From Thalassospira tepidiphila MCCC 1A03514 (GTDB taxonomy: Bacteria; Pseudomonadota; Alphaproteobacteria; Rhodospirillales; Thalassospiraceae): a stretch of DNA of 64,000 nt. The position numbers were made by a program, and so were the translations under genes. The notes beneath the pieces were generated by a model. It saw only the letters and a list, made by a program, of their open reading frames with translations, ran no database searches and was not told where the DNA came from. The stretch lies in contig NZ_JPVZ01000002.1 in NCBI RefSeq assembly GCF_001662875.1, positions 606,808 through 670,807 on the forward strand, written 5' to 3'. Positions 44,101-52,762 of the stretch are shown in pieces. Each line of letters begins with the position of its first letter. Within the stretch, counting starts at the first letter, position 1.

Positions 44101-45558
44101 TTGTTCCGTCTGCAACCCATCTTTTTCGTTGTCGGGGTTATGGTCATTATCATCGGTATATCGATGATGGTGCCTGCTGCTGTTGATCTTGCATATGGTA
44201 ACCCGGACTGGAAAATTTTTGCCCAAGCCTCGATCACGACCATCGGGCTTGGCGGTATGGCGTGTCTTGCTTGCCGGTCCGATATCGGCCCGCGTGTGAC
44301 AGCACGCCAGGGCTATGTCCTGACCGTGGTGTCATGGATTGCGATCAGCCTGACCGGGTCCTTGCCGCTTTGGTATTCATCGCTTGAAATCAGTTTCTGT
44401 GATGCGGTGTTTGAAACCGTATCGGGTTTGACGACGACCGGATCGACGATCCTGTCGGGATTGGATGAACTGCCGCCGGGATTGCTGATCTGGCGATCTA
44501 TCATGCAGTGGCTGGGCGGGATCGGGATCATCGTGACCGCCTTGGCCCTTCTGCCGATGATGCGGGTTGGCGGCATGCAGCTTTTCCAGATGGAAAGTTC
44601 GGATCGGTCGGAAAAACTTAGCGGTCGCATGCGCGATATGTGCCTGCAGATCGTGATGATCTATTCGGTTCTGACCCTGGTGTGCATCGTGCTGTATCGC
44701 ATCTTTGGCATGGGATGGTTTGATGCGATCAATTACGGCATGACGACGCTGTCGACCGGGGGCTATGCCACGTCGGACCTTTCATTTGCCAAGTTTGACA
44801 CCAGCTTGTCGCTGCACTGGATTGCCATCCTGTTCATGTTCTTTGGCGGTTTGCCGTTTACCGCATATGCGGTCTTTCTGCGCAAGCGTGCGATCAAGGC
44901 CGTGATTGGCAATCAGCAAATCAAATTGTTCTGCCTGATCATTGCAGGTTTTACATTTTTGCTGACCTTGCGGCTGTTGCAGATTTCAGATGACGGCTTC
45001 TTCCGGTCGCTGACCATGGCGGCGTTCAACCTTGTGTCGGTGATTACGACCACGGGCTATGCATCAGGTGATTACCTGTTGTGGGGTCCGGCCGCGGTCA
45101 TGCTGTTTTTCTTTGCGACTTTTATCGGCGGCTGTTCGGGATCAACATCGGGCGGGTTCAAGATGTTTCGCCTGTATGTCGTGTTTACCGGGCTTCGTGC
45201 CCATTTCATGCGCCTGCGCAGTCCGTCTGCCGTGGTGGTCAGCCGCATTGATCGCCACGAAATCACATCCGACATCTATAACGCCGTAACGGTCTATGTA
45301 TTTCTTCTGACCATCAGCTATATCGCGGTGACGATTGCCCTTGGTTTGACGGGGCTTGATCTGATTACCTCGATGAGTGCGGCGGCAACAGCGCTTGCCA
45401 ATGTCGGGCCGGGGCTTGGCAATATCATCGGACCGGCGGGTAATTTCCAGTCCTTGCCGGATTCTGCGAAGTGGATTTTGGATGTTGCGATGGTTCTGGG
45501 CCGGCTTGAGTTCGAGACGCTTCTTGTGCTGTTGATGCCGTCCTTCTGGCGCGACTGA
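44101..45558 (+). CDS. trkH: TrkH-family potassium uptake protein
   Basis: This is a 485-residue polytopic membrane protein with the four pore repeats of TrkH/KtrB: TTTGSTIL, TTLSTGGYAT, TTTGYASGDY and ANVGPGLG. It forms the K+ pathway and needs a cytoplasmic TrkA partner, which is not in this window. I place the start at TTG 44101, after AGGGAAG, because the conserved FRLQPIFFVVG follows and the total fits TrkH length; an ATG at 44017 would add 28 residues. A paralogue lies at 49178. Confidence 0.9.
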   Translation: MFRLQPIFFVVGVMVIIIGISMMVPAAVDLAYGNPDWKIFAQASITTIGLGGMACLACRSDIGPRVTARQGYVLTVVSWIAISLTGSLPLWYSSLEISFCDAVFETVSGLTTTGSTILSGLDELPPGLLIWRSIMQWLGGIGIIVTALALLPMMRVGGMQLFQMESSDRSEKLSGRMRDMCLQIVMIYSVLTLVCIVLYRIFGMGWFDAINYGMTTLSTGGYATSDLSFAKFDTSLSLHWIAILFMFFGGLPFTAYAVFLRKRAIKAVIGNQQIKLFCLIIAGFTFLLTLRLLQISDDGFFRSLTMAAFNLVSVITTTGYASGDYLLWGPAAVMLFFFATFIGGCSGSTSGGFKMFRLYVVFTGLRAHFMRLRSPSAVVVSRIDRHEITSDIYNAVTVYVFLLTISYIAVTIALGLTGLDLITSMSAAATALANVGPGLGNIIGPAGNFQSLPDSAKWILDVAMVLGRLEFETLLVLLMPSFWRD

Positions 45559-45695
45559 TCCCTGATCTTCATTTTCTCGATTGTTGGTGTCGGTCTGTGA
45601 TGGTTGCCACAGACCGCAGGTTTACTTTGCGTCATTTTCGCGCCGTGTATAAGTTTGTAGCGTTAATAACAAACACACAAACAGTGGACACGGAC

Positions 45696-45884
45696 ATGAA
45701 ACTGCAGAAAACGATCACGACCAAAATCGCCGGGGCCCTTGCGGTCCTTTTCCTGGCTGGTGCTGTTTCCGCATGCTCGCCCGAGGTGGGCAGCGAGGAA
45801 TGGTGCAATGACCTTAAGGAAAAGCCGAAAGGCGACTGGACGGCAAACGAGGCGACCGATTTCGCCAAACATTGCTTGATGTGA
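45696..45884 (+). CDS. DUF3012 small lipoprotein
   Basis: This 62-residue protein has a lipoprotein signal (basic start, hydrophobic core, LFLAGAVSAC lipobox with C27) and the compact DUF3012 sequence SPEVGSEEWCNDLKEKPKGDWTANEATDFAKHC. After lipidation only about 36 residues remain, with two further cysteines that could form a disulfide. The family has no known role. It is flanked by a strong terminator and is probably a single-gene unit. Confidence 0.92.
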   Translation: MKLQKTITTKIAGALAVLFLAGAVSACSPEVGSEEWCNDLKEKPKGDWTANEATDFAKHCLM

Positions 45885-45965
45885 TCAGTGCATTCGCCTG
45901 ATCGGACATTAAAACGATCAGCCGATTCTCTTTCATAGTCTGGATATGTCGTCTTTATGGCGGCT

Positions 45966-46020
45966 AAATCCGCCCTTTGACGTCTGCTTGGCGGTGGTAC
46001 TGTTGAAGGGCGGATTTTTT
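45966..46020 (+). terminator. Intrinsic terminator after the DUF3012 gene
   Basis: AATCCGCCCTT pairs with AAGGGCGGATT across a 28-nt loop and is followed by T6. It separates the lipoprotein gene from asd. Confidence 0.7.
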
Positions 46021-46116
46021 ATGTCGGCCCGTTTAAAATCGCCATGGAACAATCTGTTGTCCGGTGCGTTTTTACCCAATCAGAACCGCGCATGAATGCA
46101 ATGCAGCAAGGTACAT

Positions 46117-46144
46117 TTGCGTTGCCTTGATTAATCCTTATAAT
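46117..46144 (+). promoter_or_regulatory. Candidate asd promoter
   Basis: A perfect -10 hexamer TATAAT (46139-46144) is preceded 16 bp upstream by TTGCGT. It would start transcription about 62 nt before the asd ATG. This accounts for most of the 328-bp gap 45885-46212 together with the terminator. Confidence 0.55.
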
Positions 46145-46212
46145 GCGCGGCCCGCGAATGATCGCGGCAGTCGAATATGACAACAAATTTATTGCGAGGT
46201 TAGACAACTATT

Positions 46213-47220
46213 ATGAGTGCCGAAAATCTCCATGTCGGTGTCATTGGCGCAACCGGTGCGGTTGGCGTCGAGCTGATCAATGTAATGTTTGATCGCAAGT
46301 TCCCTGTGGGTGAACTCACCCTGTTCGCGTCAGAGCGTTCAGCAGGCAAGACCGTGGAGACTAAATTCGGCACTAAGACCGTCGCGCTGTTTTCTGTTGA
46401 AGAAGCCAAGCAGTGCGACATTGTCTTCCTTGCTGTTTCCGGTGATTTCGCCAAGGAATATGCGCCGAAAATTGCCGAAGGCGCGCTGGTGATTGATAAC
46501 TCCTCGGCGTTCCGTCTTAATGACGATGTTCCGCTGATCGTGCCGGAAATCAATGGTCACCTTGCCAAAACGGCGAAACTGATCGCGAACCCGAACTGCA
46601 CCACGGCGATTGCCGCAGTTGCCCTTTGGCCGCTGCATCAGGCCTTTGGCCTGAAGAAAGTGATCGTTTCGACCTATCAGGCCGCATCGGGTGCCGGTCA
46701 GCCTGGCATGAACGAACTTCGCGAAGGTCTTGCCGCTGGTCTTGCTGGCAAGCCGGTCCCGGCAGAGGTGTTTTCATCGCCGCTGGCATTTAACGTGATC
46801 CCGCATATCGATACTTTCCAGGACAACGGCTATACCCGTGAAGAAATGAAAGTAACCTGGGAAACGCGCAAGATCTTTGGCGCGCCGGACCTTCCGGTAT
46901 CGTGCACTGCGGTTCGTATTCCGACCGAACGTACCCATTCCGAGGCCATCGTGGTTGAAACCGAAAAGGTTGTTACCCCTGAGGCCGCCCGCGAAGTGCT
47001 GGCAAAGGCCAAGGGTGTCAAACTTGTCGATGATCCGGCAAATAACAAATACCCGATGCCGCTGACCGCGACCGAACAGTATGACGTCGAAGTTGGCCGC
47101 ATTCGTACCAACCTGATCTTTGGTGATCATGGTCTGGAACTGTTTGTTGCCGGTGACCAGTTGCTTAAGGGTGCTGCGCTTAACGCGGTTCAGATCGCCG
47201 AGGCATCTATCGCCGACTGA
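46213..47220 (+). CDS. asd: Aspartate-semialdehyde dehydrogenase
   Basis: This 335-residue enzyme reduces aspartyl phosphate to the semialdehyde, feeding lysine/DAP, threonine and methionine synthesis. It has the NADP loop GATGAVG (12-18), the catalytic C129 in NPNCTTA, and the late [15 protein letters not shown] segment. Together with dapD and dapE elsewhere in the window it covers part of the DAP pathway, but the genes are not in one operon. A bidirectional terminator follows. Confidence 0.97.
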   Translation: MSAENLHVGVIGATGAVGVELINVMFDRKFPVGELTLFASERSAGKTVETKFGTKTVALFSVEEAKQCDIVFLAVSGDFAKEYAPKIAEGALVIDNSSAFRLNDDVPLIVPEINGHLAKTAKLIANPNCTTAIAAVALWPLHQAFGLKKVIVSTYQAASGAGQPGMNELREGLAAGLAGKPVPAEVFSSPLAFNVIPHIDTFQDNGYTREEMKVTWETRKIFGAPDLPVSCTAVRIPTERTHSEAIVVETEKVVTPEAAREVLAKAKGVKLVDDPANNKYPMPLTATEQYDVEVGRIRTNLIFGDHGLELFVAGDQLLKGAALNAVQIAEASIAD

Positions 47221-47245
47221 TCGCGCACCAGAGCGAATTAAACAC

Positions 47246-47286
47246 AAAAACACCCCCGGCAGAACATTCTGCCGGGGGTGTTTTTT
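47246..47286 (+). terminator. Bidirectional intrinsic terminator after asd
   Basis: AAACACCCCCGGCAGA-type stem pairs with TCTGCCGGGGGTGTTT around an ACAT loop, flanked by A-rich and T6 sequence. It lies between converging asd and diguanylate cyclase genes. Confidence 0.88.
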
Positions 47287-47307
47287 ATCTGCTGGCGGCG
47301 TGATGGA

Positions 47308-48795
47308 TCAGGACAGGGAGATGTGATCGCGGCCCGATGCCTTGGCGGTATAAAGCGCGTTATCAACGCGGGCCATCAAGGTATCAAGGTCCTCGCCATC
47401 GCGATATTCGGTGATACCGGCACTGATGGTGACCGGAATATGATCGCGCCCGAAACGGACCGGTGCATTGCGGACAGAGTCGGCAAGTTCGCGGGCCTTT
47501 GTCATGGCTTCCTTGCGATCTTTTCCGTGGAACAGAACAACAAATTCATCCCCGCCCCAGCGACAGATCACGTCGGAGTCCTGCACATTCTGGCGGACCA
47601 TGGTCAGAACTTCGCGAAGCGCCGCATCCCCGCCCGGATGGCCATAGCCATCGTTGATTTCCTTGAAGCCATCAACATCAAAACACATTACCGACAGGGG
47701 TGCCTTTTGGCGTTTTGAGGTCTGAACCGCCTGATCAAAGATCATGTCAAAGATCTGACGGTTGAAGGCGCCGGTCAATTTGTCACGCGATGCCAGTTCT
47801 TCGAGGCGCTTTTGGTAATTGCGCACGGTCAGGAAGGCGATCAGCCCGACCACGATCGTGATCAGCAACGAAATCGCGATATTGATGAACAGGGTGTTCT
47901 GAAGACGTGCGTCAGATGAGTAGTCACTTTGTTCAACTATCAGAAGCCAGCCAAATTCAGGCACCAGGCGGCTGTTGACGAAATAGGTGTGTCCACCATG
48001 TTCGTAACTGATCGACGCGCCGGGCGAGGTCAGGATTTTGGTGGCCTGGGTGCGCATGCCCGGCCGTTCTTGCAGGCTGTGGGCATCGCCAAAGCCGCTA
48101 CCACGCAGGGTAACGTGGCCTTCGGTGTCGATGAAATAGATCGTTCGGCCATAGCGCGCCTGATAGGTTTCGATCAGATTGGTAACCGAACTGACGGCCA
48201 GACCAACACCGGTAATACCGATGACATTGCCGTCATAATCGCGGACCTGATAATTGACAAAGATCGACAGGCGCGACCGATCAACCGTGTCGTGGTCGAT
48301 ATTGATCTCGTAAGGTTGCTTCCCGTCGCGCGCACGGAAATACCAGCCATCGGCCGGATCATCTTCGCTGACCTGTTTGATCACGCCGGTCGGGTGATAA
48401 TAGTTCCGGGTCTCTTCCGAGATGAAATAGGCTGTGATCGTGTCATAACGCGATTGAATTTCGGCGAGGTACTTGGTGATCCGTTCCGGATCAGTTTCGC
48501 CGGAAAGGGCCCAGTCGCGAAAGAACGTATCATGGGCCATCAACGAAGAAATAAAGATCGGCTGCAGCAGATCGCGCTGGATCTCGGAATAGATATTGTC
48601 GCTGGTCAGCGGAAGCGTGCTTTCGGAAATCTGTTCTTCAAGAGAATCCCGGGCGACATAGAAGCTTACAAAACTCGTGGTCAGAAACCCGACCGCCAGC
48701 AGAACGCACAGAATGATCGCGAAGTATAATTTCTTTCCCCACACGGGAAGCTCCCCAAGGATAGTCACAAGGCAGGCACCGATGATTGAGCTCAT
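47308..48795 (-). CDS. Membrane diguanylate cyclase with periplasmic Cache-like sensor
   Basis: This 495-residue protein has TM1 (about 20-45), a periplasmic region of about 240 residues with a Cache-like pattern (VGLAVSSVTNLIETYQARYGRTIYFID), TM2 (about 310-332) and a C-terminal GGDEF domain with the intact RWGGDEF motif. It should make c-di-GMP from GTP. The RxxD inhibitory site is absent (QDSD instead), so product inhibition may be weak. ATG at 48795 is preferred over an earlier frame start. It could oppose the two EAL proteins in this window. Confidence 0.92.
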   Translation of the reverse strand: MSSIIGACLVTILGELPVWGKKLYFAIILCVLLAVGFLTTSFVSFYVARDSLEEQISESTLPLTSDNIYSEIQRDLLQPIFISSLMAHDTFFRDWALSGETDPERITKYLAEIQSRYDTITAYFISEETRNYYHPTGVIKQVSEDDPADGWYFRARDGKQPYEINIDHDTVDRSRLSIFVNYQVRDYDGNVIGITGVGLAVSSVTNLIETYQARYGRTIYFIDTEGHVTLRGSGFGDAHSLQERPGMRTQATKILTSPGASISYEHGGHTYFVNSRLVPEFGWLLIVEQSDYSSDARLQNTLFINIAISLLITIVVGLIAFLTVRNYQKRLEELASRDKLTGAFNRQIFDMIFDQAVQTSKRQKAPLSVMCFDVDGFKEINDGYGHPGGDAALREVLTMVRQNVQDSDVICRWGGDEFVVLFHGKDRKEAMTKARELADSVRNAPVRFGRDHIPVTISAGITEYRDGEDLDTLMARVDNALYTAKASGRDHISLS

Positions 48796-49177
48796 CGTTT
48801 TTGATCCGGCTAATTTAGGGGAAAGCGCGCCATGTTGCACGACACAATATCAAATACAGGCAGGTTTGCCTTGTTTGTGTGATGATGAAAAAGCCAAAAG
48901 AAACCGGCGATTATATTGGAATGATTCTGATCAACAGGTGAACTATCAGAAATCAATAAGAATTATAGACATAGTTAAGTGGTGATAGTCGCGCAGTGTG
49001 GAGATACTGAAAGTCGGATCAAAGGTGACGGTGGTTCATTAATCAGGGTGCGGGCGCGAACAAATCGTGTTGATGATCGCGAAAATCCGACCGCAAGGCA
49101 GCGTGCAACAGCTTAAAAGGACTGGACATTGTGGCCCCATATGCCAAGAATTTCGCTGCTTGTGATGAAGGGGGTAC
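48796..49177. other. 382-bp divergent intergenic region
   Basis: This gap lies between the diguanylate cyclase and the second trkH gene. It is AT-rich near 48880-48990. I see no open frame or hairpin worth naming; promoters for both genes must be here. Confidence 0.3.
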
Positions 49178-50737
49178 ATGCAGACCGAATTTTCGGGTAT
49201 GCAGTGGCTTCCGAAAACAGAACATCAGACGCACCATATGCCGTTTGTCCGGGGGGATTTCGCGGTGTATGTGCCAAGAGGCGCTTCATTGATCGATTTC
49301 CGTCCCATTCTTTTCATCGTCGGCATTTTGCTCTGTACGTTGTCGATTGGCATGTTCATCCCGGCGTTGGTCGACCTTTATTACGGGCAGCGTGACTGGA
49401 TCGTGTTCTCGGCCGCGTCCTTTGTGTCGCTGTTTATCGGCGGGGCATTGATCATGATGAACCGCATGGACAATCTTAAGATCAATTCACGCCAGGCGTT
49501 TATCCTGACCACGCTGAGCTGGCTGGTTCTGACGGCGGCATCGGCGCTGCCCTTTGCCTTTTCCGACCTTGATATGTCCTATACCGACGCGTTTTTCGAA
49601 GCGATGTCAGGTATTTCCACCACCGGGTCGACCGTGATTGTCGGCCTTGATAGCGCCCCACAGGGGATCTTGCTGTGGCGGGCACTGTTGCAGTGGCTTG
49701 GCGGGATCGGGATTATCGTGATGGCGATTGCCGTCATGCCGATGCTGCGCGTTGGCGGGATGCAGTTGTTCCGCATGGAAAACTCCGACAAATCGGATAA
49801 GGCGTTCCCGCGCGCAACCCAGATCGCGATGGGTATCGCGATGCTGTATCTGAGCTTTACGGGCCTTTGGGCGATTATGTTGTGGTCGGCGGGCATGACG
49901 CCGTTTGATGCGATTGCGCACGCCATGACGACGATCGCCACCGGCGGCTTTTCGACCAAGGATGCGTCGATCGGGCATTATGACAGTGCGGCGATTGATG
50001 TGATCATCACGCTTGGCATGGCGACGGGGGCGTTGCCGTTTATTTTGTATCTGCAGATGCTGCGCGGGCAGGGGCGGGCCTTGTTCCGCGACAGTCAGGT
50101 GCGCTGGTTCATCACAATTGCGGTTTCCATCGTTGTCGGCCTTGCGCTTTGGCATTCGGAAACCAACAATGTCGATTTCCTGTATGCGCTGCGCTTTACG
50201 TCCTTCAACATTGTGTCGGTGATGACCGGTACGGGCTATGCCACCACCGATTACGGGCTTTGGGGCCCGTTCGCGGTGACGGTGTTCTTCTTTGTCATGT
50301 TTATTGGCGGCTGTGCGGGATCGACAACCTGCGGCGTTAAGATCTTCCGCCTTCAGGTTCTCTATGAAATCGCCAAGATCCAGCTTTCGCACATGCTGCG
50401 TCCGCATGGCGTGTTCATTGCCTATTACAACCGCAAACCGCTTTCGGAAGATGTTACGGAATCGGTACTCAGCTTCTTCTTCCTGTTTGTGTTCTGCTTT
50501 GTAGTTCTGGCCGCAGCGCTTGGCGCAATGGGACTTGATTTCATCACCGCGGTATCGAGTGCCGGTACGGCGATTGCCAATGTCGGACCGGGACTGGGCC
50601 CGATTGTTGGCCCGTCGGGCAACTTTGCAACCCTGCCGGATGGCGCAAAGTGGCTGATGTCGATCGGGATGCTGATTGGCCGTCTTGAAGTCTTTACCGT
50701 ATTGGTTCTGCTGTTCCCCGCCTTCTGGCGCGACTGA
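49178..50737 (+). CDS. trkH: TrkH-family potassium uptake protein, second copy
   Basis: This 519-residue polytopic protein is a paralogue of the TrkH at 44101, sharing pore segments STTGSTVI, TTIATGGFST, TGTGYATTDY and ANVGPGLG, the FRPILFIVG N-terminus and the ending FWRD. The N-terminus is about 35 residues longer; an ATG at 49238 would shorten it. It should conduct K+ (or Na+) with TrkA, not encoded nearby. Two copies so close suggest a duplication of an old trkH with different regulation. Confidence 0.92.
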   Translation: MQTEFSGMQWLPKTEHQTHHMPFVRGDFAVYVPRGASLIDFRPILFIVGILLCTLSIGMFIPALVDLYYGQRDWIVFSAASFVSLFIGGALIMMNRMDNLKINSRQAFILTTLSWLVLTAASALPFAFSDLDMSYTDAFFEAMSGISTTGSTVIVGLDSAPQGILLWRALLQWLGGIGIIVMAIAVMPMLRVGGMQLFRMENSDKSDKAFPRATQIAMGIAMLYLSFTGLWAIMLWSAGMTPFDAIAHAMTTIATGGFSTKDASIGHYDSAAIDVIITLGMATGALPFILYLQMLRGQGRALFRDSQVRWFITIAVSIVVGLALWHSETNNVDFLYALRFTSFNIVSVMTGTGYATTDYGLWGPFAVTVFFFVMFIGGCAGSTTCGVKIFRLQVLYEIAKIQLSHMLRPHGVFIAYYNRKPLSEDVTESVLSFFFLFVFCFVVLAAALGAMGLDFITAVSSAGTAIANVGPGLGPIVGPSGNFATLPDGAKWLMSIGMLIGRLEVFTVLVLLFPAFWRD

Positions 50738-50771
50738 TCGAAAACCAGAATACTTATCACCGAATTTTCCG

Positions 50772-50804
50772 GCACCCGCAGGCAAGGCTTGCGGGTGCTT
50801 TTTT
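50772..50804 (+). terminator. Intrinsic terminator after trkH
   Basis: GCACCCGCA pairs with TGCGGGTGC around a 9-nt loop and is followed by T6. Confidence 0.85.
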
Positions 50805-50810
50805 GTATTA

Positions 50811-50873
50811 TTGACAGAGTAGGACAATTGACCTAATTTCGGGTCTGGGACATTTGTCCTAATTCTAGGTCAA
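50811..50873 (+). promoter_or_regulatory. Promoter and double operator of the tetR-yciI-tag operon
   Basis: Four copies of TAGGNCAA form two dyads: TAGGACAA-TTGACCTA without spacer (50820-50835) and TTGTCCTA-ATTC-TAGGTCAA (50854-50873). A consensus -35 TTGACA (50811-50816) with TAATTT 17 bp downstream overlaps the first dyad. The arrangement, just upstream of the TetR start, indicates autorepression by that regulator. Confidence 0.7.
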
Positions 50874-50892
50874 TCGGGCGGCATATCGGAAA

Positions 50893-51489
50893 ATGGCAGC
50901 AGAAACACGAGAACGGATTGTCGAGGCAGCGGACCTGCTAATTTACCAGCACGGGTTCGAGGTAACATCGTTTGCCGATATCGCAGCCACCGTCGGCATA
51001 TCGCGCGGCAACTTTTATCATCACTTCAAGACCAAGGATGACATCCTTGATGGGGTGATCAATCGCCGCCTTGCCAATACCGAGCAGATGCTTGATCGCT
51101 GGGAAATTGCCGGATCAGACCCGGCGGAGCGTATTCGAAGCTTCATTCATATCTTGATCGTCAATGGCGAGAAAATCCGAAGATACGGCTGCCCGGTGGG
51201 TACGTTGTCGTCAGAACTGGCGAAGCTGAACCACACGGCAAAAAGCGATGCGGCGGCACTGTTTACCCTGTTTCGCAGTTGGTTGTGCCGACAGTTCGAA
51301 CGGTTGGGTTTTGGCGACAAATCCGATGAACTGGCCATGCATATCCTTGGCCGAAGTCAGGGGGTGGCGACCCTTGCCAATGCGTTTGACGATGACCGGT
51401 TCCTGCATCACGAGGTCGAGCTGATGTGCGCCTGGTTGGATGACCAGATTGCGGGGCTTGCTAACAAAAATAACCCAGACAGGGAGTAG
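50893..51489 (+). CDS. TetR family transcriptional regulator
   Basis: This 198-residue protein has a TetR helix-turn-helix at about residues 5-50 (IYQHGFEVTSFADIAATVGISRG, FYHHFKTKDDIL) and a ligand-binding domain with C101 and C127. It is the first gene of an operon with yciI-like and tag genes (3-bp gaps). Twin palindromes precede it. It probably represses the operon until a stress ligand, perhaps a thiol-reactive or alkylating compound, is bound; this last point is inference. Confidence 0.92.
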   Translation: MAAETRERIVEAADLLIYQHGFEVTSFADIAATVGISRGNFYHHFKTKDDILDGVINRRLANTEQMLDRWEIAGSDPAERIRSFIHILIVNGEKIRRYGCPVGTLSSELAKLNHTAKSDAAALFTLFRSWLCRQFERLGFGDKSDELAMHILGRSQGVATLANAFDDDRFLHHEVELMCAWLDDQIAGLANKNNPDRE

Positions 51490-51492
51490 ACG

Positions 51493-51780
51493 ATGTTTGC
51501 GATCTTTTTGAAATTTGCCGAAAACCGCCCAAAGGCCCCGGAATTCATGGACGCGCACAAAGCCTGGATCAAGCAGGGCTTTGATGATGGTGTGTTTCTG
51601 ATGGTCGGCAGCCTGCAACCCAATATGGGCGGTGCGGTTCTGGCCCACGGTGTGTCGCGCGACGAGATTGAAACCCGTGTGAATGAAGATCCGTTCGTTG
51701 TCGAAGGGATCGTTAGCGCCGAGATTCTGGAAATCTCGCCCGCGCGTGCTGATCAACGTCTTGATTTCCTGATGGCCTGA
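51493..51780 (+). CDS. YciI family protein
   Basis: This 95-residue ferredoxin-like protein fits the YciI family: an early MFAIFLKFAEN, the LMVGSLQP turn, an ENDPFVVEGIV-like NEDPFVVEGIV segment and EILEISPA. The family includes small enzymes or binding proteins with a His/Asp pair; no substrate is settled. AGGGAG precedes the ATG. It sits between tetR and tag with 3-bp gaps, so all three are coexpressed. Confidence 0.92.
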   Translation: MFAIFLKFAENRPKAPEFMDAHKAWIKQGFDDGVFLMVGSLQPNMGGAVLAHGVSRDEIETRVNEDPFVVEGIVSAEILEISPARADQRLDFLMA

Positions 51781-51783
51781 GCA

Positions 51784-52392
51784 ATGAGCAAAACAACAAT
51801 CGGAACGGATGGAAAATGCCGGTGTACCTGGTGTGATGCGGCGCCGGAATTTAACGCCTATCACGACACGGAATGGGGTTTTCCGGTGACCGATGACATC
51901 CGCCTGTTTGAGAAAATCTGTCTTGAGGGATTCCAGTCAGGATTAAGCTGGCGCACGATCCTGACCAAGCGCGAGAATTTCCGCAAAGCCTTTGCCGGTT
52001 TTGATTTTCACAAGGTCGCGCAGTTTGATGATGCGGATGTTGAGCGACTGCTTGGTGATGCTGGGATCATCCGGCATCGCGGCAAGATCGAGGCATCGAT
52101 CAACAATGCCAAACGGGCCTGCGAGATGGTGGCTGAGGAAGGATCACTTGCCGCCTATTTCTGGCGGTTTGAACCGAAACAGGATGAGGTAGACCCGCCA
52201 CAATCGATGTCAACGTCGCCGACGTCCGTGGCGCTTTCCAAGGATCTCAAAAAACGCGGTTGGAAGTTCGTCGGGCCGACCACAGTGTTTGCGTTCATGC
52301 AGGCGATGGGTTTGATCAATGATCACGCGCAAGGCTGCTTTTTGCGCCAACAGATTGACGACATGCGCGGGTCATTGATCCGCCCAAGCTGA
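51784..52392 (+). CDS. tag: DNA-3-methyladenine glycosylase I
   Basis: This 202-residue helix-hairpin-helix glycosylase removes 3-methyladenine from alkylated DNA. It has the Tag zinc ligands (C near residue 14 and 17 with late H and C in INDHAQGCF), the YHDTEWGFP motif and the LEGFQSGLSWRTILTKRENF segment. It is the last gene of a TetR-controlled operon, which is an unusual setting for tag, and is closed by a strong terminator. Confidence 0.96.
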   Translation: MSKTTIGTDGKCRCTWCDAAPEFNAYHDTEWGFPVTDDIRLFEKICLEGFQSGLSWRTILTKRENFRKAFAGFDFHKVAQFDDADVERLLGDAGIIRHRGKIEASINNAKRACEMVAEEGSLAAYFWRFEPKQDEVDPPQSMSTSPTSVALSKDLKKRGWKFVGPTTVFAFMQAMGLINDHAQGCFLRQQIDDMRGSLIRPS

Positions 52393-52403
52393 TGTGATGT
52401 CAA

Positions 52404-52440
52404 AAAAACACCCCTTGTCCAAATCTGGACAAGGGGTTTT
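52404..52440 (+). terminator. Intrinsic terminator after tag
   Basis: CCCCTTGTCCA pairs with TGGACAAGGGG around a 4-nt loop, with A-rich sequence before it and T4 after it. Confidence 0.82.
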
Positions 52441-52705
52441 GAGGGCGGGGACCATTTCAGATCCCCTGATGATAATCCGGCAAGGATTATGGGGTCTTCG
52501 ACATGCGGTCTCACTTGAGGTGCCAACGTCAAGGGAGGGTGCAACAGGGGTAGGAAGGCTTCAAAAGAATACGGTGCACACTCAAGTAAGTTTGGCGATA
52601 CCGAACTTTGGGTCAGGAGCGGATCGGGGATCGGGATCAAGCCCGGCATCGCCATAACCCAAGGTCGCAAATGCTGATCAAAAGATAAAATCGAATATAA
52701 AATTA
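52441..52705. other. 265-bp non-coding stretch with hairpins
   Basis: This convergent gap between tag and a histidine kinase holds no convincing gene. It contains a perfect 7-bp hairpin ATAATCC/GGATTAT (flanked by pairing CCCC/GGGG) and an outer pairing ACTTGAG/CTCAAGT about 70 nt apart. Such structure could belong to a small RNA on either strand, but I do not recognise a family. Confidence 0.3.
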
Positions 52706-52727
52706 AAATAGATAGAAAAAATCTATC
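52706..52727 (-). terminator. AT-rich terminator after the orphan histidine kinase
   Basis: GATAGA pairs with TCTATC around a 5-nt loop, followed on the minus strand by TATTTTAATTTT. The stem is weak but well placed 36 bp after the kinase stop. Confidence 0.5.
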
Positions 52728-52762
52728 GATCAGATGCGCTGCAGCACAGGAATGCAGCGAAA

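Noticed and set aside
52441..52705. 6S RNA in the tag/kinase gap.
   Set aside because: The outer stem encloses only about 70 nt and the typical long central bubble is missing.
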